A stretch of 64,000 bases of DNA, taken from assembly GCA_964540575.1 (NCBI GenBank), contig CAZINI010000005.1, forward strand, positions 55,766 to 119,765. Reading direction: 5' to 3'. The stretch is from UMGS1889 sp964540575 (GTDB lineage: Bacteria; Bacillota; Clostridia; Oscillospirales; Ruminococcaceae). Every line of letters begins with the position of its first letter. Positions within the stretch are counted from its first letter, which is position 1. A program made the position numbers and the translations under genes. Positions 59,282-64,000 of this stretch are shown here, piece by piece. A model generated the notes under the pieces. The model was not told where the DNA came from. It searched no databases and saw only the letters and a program-made list of their open reading frames with translations.

Positions 59282-59863
59282 ATGACACGTTTTGCATCAA
59301 AAGCTCCCGATATAAATGGAATGATCGACCGTCTGAAGATCACATTGAATCAAGAACTTAACGAGTTGTGTCCTGATATAAGCTATCCCGATTTTTATTC
59401 TTCCGATGATGTGCTGACTTTGCTTATTCATCTCGGCTATCTGACCTATGATTTTGATACAAAAACAGCGTGGATACCCAATAAAGAAGTACAGAAGGAA
59501 TTTATCAACTGCATCGAGGACGGCGGTTGTGAAGAAGTAATGAATTCTCTCAGGCGTTCCGATGAGCTGCTGAAAGCTACGCTGTCGGGTGACAGTGATA
59601 CCGTTACCATGATACTTGAAGAAGTGCATCAGCAGAACACTTCCATCATCACATATAATAATGAGCTGTCGCTTTCGGTAACACTTTCTTTGGCATACTA
59701 TTCTGCAAAAAACAACTCAGCGGATAACGCTATTGAGCAGATCAAAGCAAAGAACTATACAGATAAGCTGTCGGCATTCGGCGGAGAGATTTTGCTTGTT
59801 GTCATAAATTATGATGACAGCAAAGGTCATTCATGTGTTATTGAAAAAATGCTAAAGCCGTGA
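59282..59863 (+). pseudogene. Truncated AAA-ATPase/PD-(D/E)XK (DUF1703-type) gene
   Basis: 193-codon frame with no ribosome-binding site. It matches the C-terminal half of AAA-ATPase-like proteins common in gut Clostridia: VLTLLIHLGYLTYDFDTKTAWIPNKEVQKEFINCIEDGG and DELLKATLSGDSDTVTMILEEVHQQNTS. The whole ATPase half is absent. In intact members the nuclease core (with a GKGFAD and ELKW region) lies between LAYYSAK and the AIEQIKAK segment. Here these are joined after only a few residues, so that core is deleted. The end IEQIKAKNYTDKLSAFGGEILLV is retained. Inference from remembered family sequences. Confidence 0.65.
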
Positions 59864-60212
59864 TTTGCGGATATGACAATCAACACATCGACAGCTATTT
59901 TCATTTCAAAATTCTATTTATAAGACGTGCTTGAACAATATGCTATGGGTTCAATTTGAGCGATAAATACAGGAGTATGTCCGGTCTTTGCTTGGTCTTT
60001 AAAGTTACATCAAGACAGAAAATGACACAGTATTGTGCAGTTGTGAAATCCTGCTCAAACGCCAATTCTACGCACTTCACAGGAAGATTTGGAAAAGCTG
60101 TGGAAAGGATTATACAGACTCAAAGAGATAATTTCTGCCCATATAAACGGTGTGTTAGTCAGAGTGCCATAAAGAAGTTTTCAAAACTTTGGTAAAGGCA
60201 AATACAGCGATC
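59864..60212. other. Gene-poor stretch with one short peptide remnant
   Basis: No supported gene. A plus-strand frame 60047-60172 reads EDLEKLWKGLYRLKEIISAHINGVLVRVP before a stop, looking like the tail of a lost protein with no start. A second plus frame (59956-60195) is open but has no familiar features and no clear ribosome-binding site. The stretch is probably decayed accessory DNA. Confidence 0.4.
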
Positions 60213-60262
60213 AAAAAAACATCACATCAATCTGCAAAATTTACAGGTTAATGTGATGTTTT
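60213..60262 (-). terminator. Terminator of the GntR-ABC-CPBP operon
   Basis: On the minus strand, AAAACATCACAT (60262-60251) pairs with ATGTGATGTTTT (60227-60216), 12 bp, running into TTTTTTT (60219-60213). An outer AAAGGCA/TGCCTTT pair (60194-60200, 60264-60270) extends it. About 40 nt after the CPBP stop. Confidence 0.8.
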
Positions 60263-60305
60263 CTGCCTTTACGCAAATTTCTCCACGACAGTATCGTAAT
60301 TTAAA

Positions 60306-61199
60306 TCAGCACATTTCAGAAGGGATATCAATTACATTTTTTTCATTCTTATTGTCACGAAGCATAAGTATAAGGAACACCAGACCGAGCATAAAATTCG
60401 GGATCGAAACGAGCAGATTATCTGCAATAGTTGGCGAATAATCCTCGGGAATACCGCTTATAAAAAGCTGTCCGATACCCATTCCGCCGAAATTATTGGC
60501 AGCGTGCATAATTGAGGCGGGATAAATTGAGCCTGTCTTTTTTGTGAGCCACATAAGTCCCATACCCAGAAATGTGCAGGAAATACACATAGCCAGAATA
60601 CCAAGATAGGGATAGCCGTCGTATTCTGTGCCGAAGTTATGCCCGACGACCGTCAGCTCTGCGTGCCAGAGTCCCCAGAGGATACCTCCGACAACAACAG
60701 TGCCTGTCGTGCCCAACAGCGGCTCCATTTTCTGATTCATATATCCTCTCCAGCCGAATTCCTCTCCGAAGGTGTTGAATGCCATAAGAGGGATGATCGA
60801 AATTGTCAGCAGTACATTTCCGATGATCTGCATTGCGTTCATGCCCTTGCCAATGTCGGAAAAATCACCGCCGCCGTATATGAGGGTCGCAAGGATGCCT
60901 TCGATAATGCCCATTCCCACTACCGAAAATAACGCAATAAGATAGTATTTTATGTTTCCCTTTAATCTGAGGTGCAGCATACTGTCATGCCAGCCCTCAT
61001 GGGTGAGCTTGCGGGTAATGACATTGGCAAGTGCAGGACCATTGCCTACAATAAGAGCAAAAAAGGGATATTTGTAGGATTCAAACCAATTGTGAAAACC
61101 CACGGTGACGTTAAGGATTATTGCAGGCACCCAGGAAATTCCGAACGCCAACAGAAGAAATATGATAAGCCTTTTGGCTTCAAGCTTTTTATTTGTCAT
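60306..61199 (-). CDS. CPBP family intramembrane metalloprotease
   Basis: 297 residues, about seven or eight membrane helices. The Abi/CPBP motifs are complete: EEFGWRGY (glutamate pair and arginine), WGLWH and HAANN. Such proteins relate to type II CAAX proteases; in Bacillota they often serve in bacteriocin maturation or self-immunity. The ATG overlaps the permease gene by 11 nt. The link to an ABC exporter suggests defence against or processing of a peptide; no peptide gene is in view. Confidence 0.92.
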   Translation of the reverse strand: MTNKKLEAKRLIIFLLLAFGISWVPAIILNVTVGFHNWFESYKYPFFALIVGNGPALANVITRKLTHEGWHDSMLHLRLKGNIKYYLIALFSVVGMGIIEGILATLIYGGGDFSDIGKGMNAMQIIGNVLLTISIIPLMAFNTFGEEFGWRGYMNQKMEPLLGTTGTVVVGGILWGLWHAELTVVGHNFGTEYDGYPYLGILAMCISCTFLGMGLMWLTKKTGSIYPASIMHAANNFGGMGIGQLFISGIPEDYSPTIADNLLVSIPNFMLGLVFLILMLRDNKNEKNVIDIPSEMC

Positions 61200-62763
61200 A
61201 CTCGCTCACTCCCTTCATAAAGATCCTGCAGGATATTTTGTAGGAAAGAATATATGCCCCCACGGATATTCCCGGGAATAATCCCATCAGCAGCACCGTG
61301 AGATCGTTAAAGTCATTTGTGAGAAAGCCTGCAAGCCATGCAAATATCTTATCCTGGATCTCCATGGGAACAAAGGACAGCAGAAGTATTGCAGCTATGG
61401 CAATACAAAGCATTATGATAACATTTATAATGCTGCCCTTTTTTTCACCGAAACGAAGCATCATAGGTATCGAAAAGGAATTCATAAAAATAAGCATGAA
61501 GAAAATGAGAAATATGCTCGAATAGCTCATAAGCTCATTTTCAAGAACGATCCAGCTCAGAGAAGCAAGGATAGTTTCGGCAACATAGCTTGAAATGAAA
61601 TACAGTCCGCACATTGCAAAGGAAACCACATATTTTGTGTACAGGAACCTCTCCACACCCTTTGGCACAGAGGAAATAAAATATGCCCAGAGCTTTTTGT
61701 CATCGCCGTGGAAAACGCTTAGCAGCAAGCCGCTCACACTGAAAAAACCAAGTGCTATGGACAAAATGCGAAACAGGTCGGAGGTAAGGGTAATTATTAT
61801 CCAGTTCTCACCGCCGTAATCCTCGCTCAGAGAAACGATAGCAAGACAGCAGGTCAGAAAGACAAGTATCAGAAAGGGAAGAAGTATTACGGTAATAATG
61901 CTTTTCGAATTCTGTCTTATCTCCTTGTAAAGAAAGCCCACAGGCTCACAGTGGGGGGCGGAAATATCTGCCGCTGTTTCTGCCTTAACATTTGCCTTTT
62001 TTATCTTTACGCCGTCGGGATATACATACTCCAAGTGATGACGGATAACAGCAAATTGACCGGCACAAAGAACAACAGTAAGTGGTATGAGCCACAGCAG
62101 CATTTTGCCCGGAAGCGTTGAAATATCAAAAAATAACGGCTCGGTGCTGTCGGAAGCAAATAATGCCCCAAAATCAAAGCCTATGCATTTGAGTATCACA
62201 AAGCCAATGATAACTCCGCAGGCTAAGAACGCCATACCTCCCGTATCATACATTTTCTTATATTCATCGGTGTTTCTTGCCCTAAGCACAAAAAGGTCCA
62301 TGACTATCCTGAAAAGCAGAATAATGTCAATGACAATGAACAGCAGAACAACATATCCTATCTGAAACTGCATGCCTGCGATAAGGCAGTTTATGAAAAC
62401 GCAGCCTAAGCCTAAAAGAGAAGATATGCTCACCGTTCCGATAAAGCAGATAAGCTTTGCCGCACCACGGTCAGCCGCTGTTATTGGCAGGACATAGGAA
62501 TAATTGTGCCAGCCGCTTTTAAGGTCGCTTACAAAAACACTGTCCCCCGAAAAAACCGCCGCCGAATATACCACAACAAGCATGGAAAACATCTGTGTAA
62601 ATGATCTGATCGTATCTTCGGGCATCTGCTCTACAATATGTGTAAGCAAAAATATTGCTCCCATGATAAAAAAGCAAAATGCAAGCAGGACCGCAAATCT
62701 CAGTATGTACATCTTTTGACAGGCTTTTAGCTCACGGTAAACAAGTGAATGGAGTTTTGTCAT
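61189..62763 (-). CDS. ABC-2-type transporter permease
   Basis: 524 residues from ATG 62763, which overlaps the ATPase stop (ATGA). About ten to twelve hydrophobic segments, for example ILRFAVLLAFCFFIMGAIFLL, IDIILLFRIVMDLF, LWLIPLTVVLCAGQF and the C-terminal VLLMGLFPGISVGAYIL. No ATP-binding motif. Partner of the ATPase just upstream. Substrate unknown; similar GntR-ABC systems (YtrA type) answer cell-wall antibiotics. Confidence 0.85.
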   Translation of the reverse strand: MTKLHSLVYRELKACQKMYILRFAVLLAFCFFIMGAIFLLTHIVEQMPEDTIRSFTQMFSMLVVVYSAAVFSGDSVFVSDLKSGWHNYSYVLPITAADRGAAKLICFIGTVSISSLLGLGCVFINCLIAGMQFQIGYVVLLFIVIDIILLFRIVMDLFVLRARNTDEYKKMYDTGGMAFLACGVIIGFVILKCIGFDFGALFASDSTEPLFFDISTLPGKMLLWLIPLTVVLCAGQFAVIRHHLEYVYPDGVKIKKANVKAETAADISAPHCEPVGFLYKEIRQNSKSIITVILLPFLILVFLTCCLAIVSLSEDYGGENWIIITLTSDLFRILSIALGFFSVSGLLLSVFHGDDKKLWAYFISSVPKGVERFLYTKYVVSFAMCGLYFISSYVAETILASLSWIVLENELMSYSSIFLIFFMLIFMNSFSIPMMLRFGEKKGSIINVIIMLCIAIAAILLLSFVPMEIQDKIFAWLAGFLTNDFNDLTVLLMGLFPGISVGAYILSYKISCRIFMKGVSEYDK

Positions 62764-63641
62764 GAGTTCCACTCCCTTTCGTCCTTATGAACATAGTAAA
62801 GCATGATATCGTCAAGGCTTGCGGGGTCGATGATAGCACCGCTGTATTTGTATGATGCAGACTGTCTGTCCCGAAGCATTACCTCTGCACCGTAGGTATT
62901 CATGCGAACGCTTACAATATCTTCCGTGTCAATGCCTCCAAGCTCCGATCTGTCGCATTTGAGAATGCCGTGGGATTCAAGAATATCGTCCTTATATCCC
63001 GAAATAAGCAGCCTGCCCTTGTCAATGAAGGTAACGCTGTCTGCTATCTTTTCAAGGTCGGAGGTGATGTGCGAGGACATAAGGATAGACCGCTCGCCGT
63101 CCTGAAGATACTCCATAAAAATGTGCAGAATCTCATCACGCACAACGGGGTCAAGACCCGTGGTGGCCTCGTCCATTACTAGCAGCTCGGCATTGTGAGA
63201 AAGGGCACAGGCAATTTGCAGCTTCATTTTCATGCCCTTTGAAAACTCACCGATCTTCTTTTTCACGGGAAGTCCGAAACGCTCCAAATACCGAGTATAA
63301 ACAGCGTTATCCCACTGCGGATAAATTCCCTCAAATATACGTGCCATATCCTTTGCACTCAAAACATCGTGGAACGGCAATTCATCAAAAACAACCGAAA
63401 TTCGCTCCTTGATCTCCTGCTCATTCCGAAGATGGTCCAGACCGAGCAGCTTTATTTCTCCCTCGTCAATGCTGATGATGTTCAGCAGACTGCGGATAGT
63501 TGTGGTTTTTCCTGCGCCGTTCTGACCAATAAATCCCATGATAGAGCCTTTGGGCACATTAAAGCTGATGTTATCCAGCGTAAAGCCGCTGTATTTTTTC
63601 GTAACTCCCGATATTTCAATTGCGTTTTCATATTCAGACAT
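62760..63641 (-). CDS. ABC transporter ATP-binding protein
   Basis: 293 residues from ATG 63641 (GGAG 7 nt upstream); an ATG at 63647 is too close to that site. Walker A GQNGAGKTTTIRSLLNII, Q-loop VVFDELPF region, signature EFSKGMKMKLQIACAL (LSGGQ variant FSKGM), Walker B LLVMDEATTGLDP, H-loop SSHI. Matches YtrB-like ATPases. Translationally coupled to the permease. Confidence 0.93.
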   Translation of the reverse strand: MSEYENAIEISGVTKKYSGFTLDNISFNVPKGSIMGFIGQNGAGKTTTIRSLLNIISIDEGEIKLLGLDHLRNEQEIKERISVVFDELPFHDVLSAKDMARIFEGIYPQWDNAVYTRYLERFGLPVKKKIGEFSKGMKMKLQIACALSHNAELLVMDEATTGLDPVVRDEILHIFMEYLQDGERSILMSSHITSDLEKIADSVTFIDKGRLLISGYKDDILESHGILKCDRSELGGIDTEDIVSVRMNTYGAEVMLRDRQSASYKYSGAIIDPASLDDIMLYYVHKDEREWNS

Positions 63642-63643
63642 GG

Positions 63644-64000
63644 TCATTCTCCTTCGTTTACAAGGTCGAGAAGTTCGTGAAGCTCACTATTAGTGATACC
63701 TGCTTTTCGTGCCTTATCGCCTGCCTCCATAAGCAGGGCTTCGATCTGCTTGATAAGCTCTTCACGGAACAGCTCTGTATTCTGTGCCTTTACGAAGGAG
63801 CCTTTGCCTGTAAAGGATTCGATGAATCCGTCACGCTCAAGCTCCTCGTAAGCACGCTTGGTAGTCATAAAGCTGATATGGAGTTCGACAGCAAGATTTC
63901 GCATAGACGGGAGCATTTCCCCCTCTTTCAGCTTGCCCTCGAGTATCAGCGTCTTGATCTGGTTTACGATCTGCAAATAGATAGCCTCACCGTTTGCATT
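63644..64000 (-). CDS. GntR/YtrA-type repressor, partial
   Basis: C-terminal 119 codons; the N-terminus runs beyond the window. Winged-helix of the YtrA subgroup: IYLQIVNQIKTLILEGKLKEGEMLPSMRNLAVELHISFMTTKRAYEELERDGFIESFTGKGSFV. The short helical tail (residues 75-119) is the YtrA dimerisation form. Stop overlaps the following ATPase start region (within 4 nt). It probably represses this ABC-CPBP operon. Confidence 0.92.
   Translation of the reverse strand, partial: NANGEAIYLQIVNQIKTLILEGKLKEGEMLPSMRNLAVELHISFMTTKRAYEELERDGFIESFTGKGSFVKAQNTELFREELIKQIEALLMEAGDKARKAGITNSELHELLDLVNEGE

Noticed and set aside
59956..60195. 79-codon plus-strand frame near the AAA remnant
   Set aside because: No clear ribosome-binding site and no familiar pattern; a different frame across the same bases reads more protein-like but has no start.

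Overview
The window reads as chromosomal DNA of an endospore-forming, low-to-mid GC Gram-positive bacterium of the class Clostridia. A Ruminococcus/Oscillospiraceae-like host is my inference from the protein styles. Support comes from a complete spoIIIAA-AH sporulation operon, GatCAB, DivIVA/SepF/YlmH, RF3, and the clostridial gene order spoIIIA-asp23-nusB-xseAB-ispA-dxs-tlyA-nadK-argR-recN. Most genes lie on the minus strand. No rRNA, tRNA, CRISPR array or intact insertion sequence was seen.

Layout. Positions 1-9280 hold the start of prfA with a DUF951 gene, an S1-domain gene, rarA, glyA, several unknown genes, and a plus-strand DnaD/DnaC-like helicase-loading pair closed by a strong terminator. 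Positions 9279-19342 carry gatCAB, ligA, a split transketolase, a HAD phosphatase, rluD and lspA. Positions 19427-35000 carry ileS, then divIVA-ylmH-sepF-yggS, an HlyD-like gene, hfq, miaA, mutL, mutS, ylbF, miaB and a NYN/PIN-like gene. Positions 35019-45400 carry recN, argR, nadK, tlyA, dxs, a PAP2-like gene, ispA, xseBA, a TsaD paralogue, nusB and asp23. Positions 45578-50371 are the spoIIIA operon, followed by prfC (RF3) to 52177.

From about 52.3 kb the window becomes accessory. It holds a small unknown gene, an immunity-like gene next to a decayed nuclease-toxin tip, and an ABC ATPase with an N-terminal GAF domain facing an FtsX-like permease. A membrane glycosyltransferase follows, then a stretch of decayed fragments (58.8-60.2 kb), and a GntR-ABC-permease-CPBP protease operon that runs off the right edge.

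The most unusual items are: (1) a 5'-truncated PD-(D/E)XK-like toxin tip with one in-frame stop and a translationally linked immunity-like gene; (2) a 147-bp element of four hairpins, three of them touching with 3-nt loops, flanked by 7-bp direct repeats at the divIVA stop codon; (3) a 103-nt triple-nested palindrome at the prfC stop codon; (4) the GAF-ABC fusion; (5) a 155-nt out-of-frame overlap of spoIIIAA and spoIIIAB.
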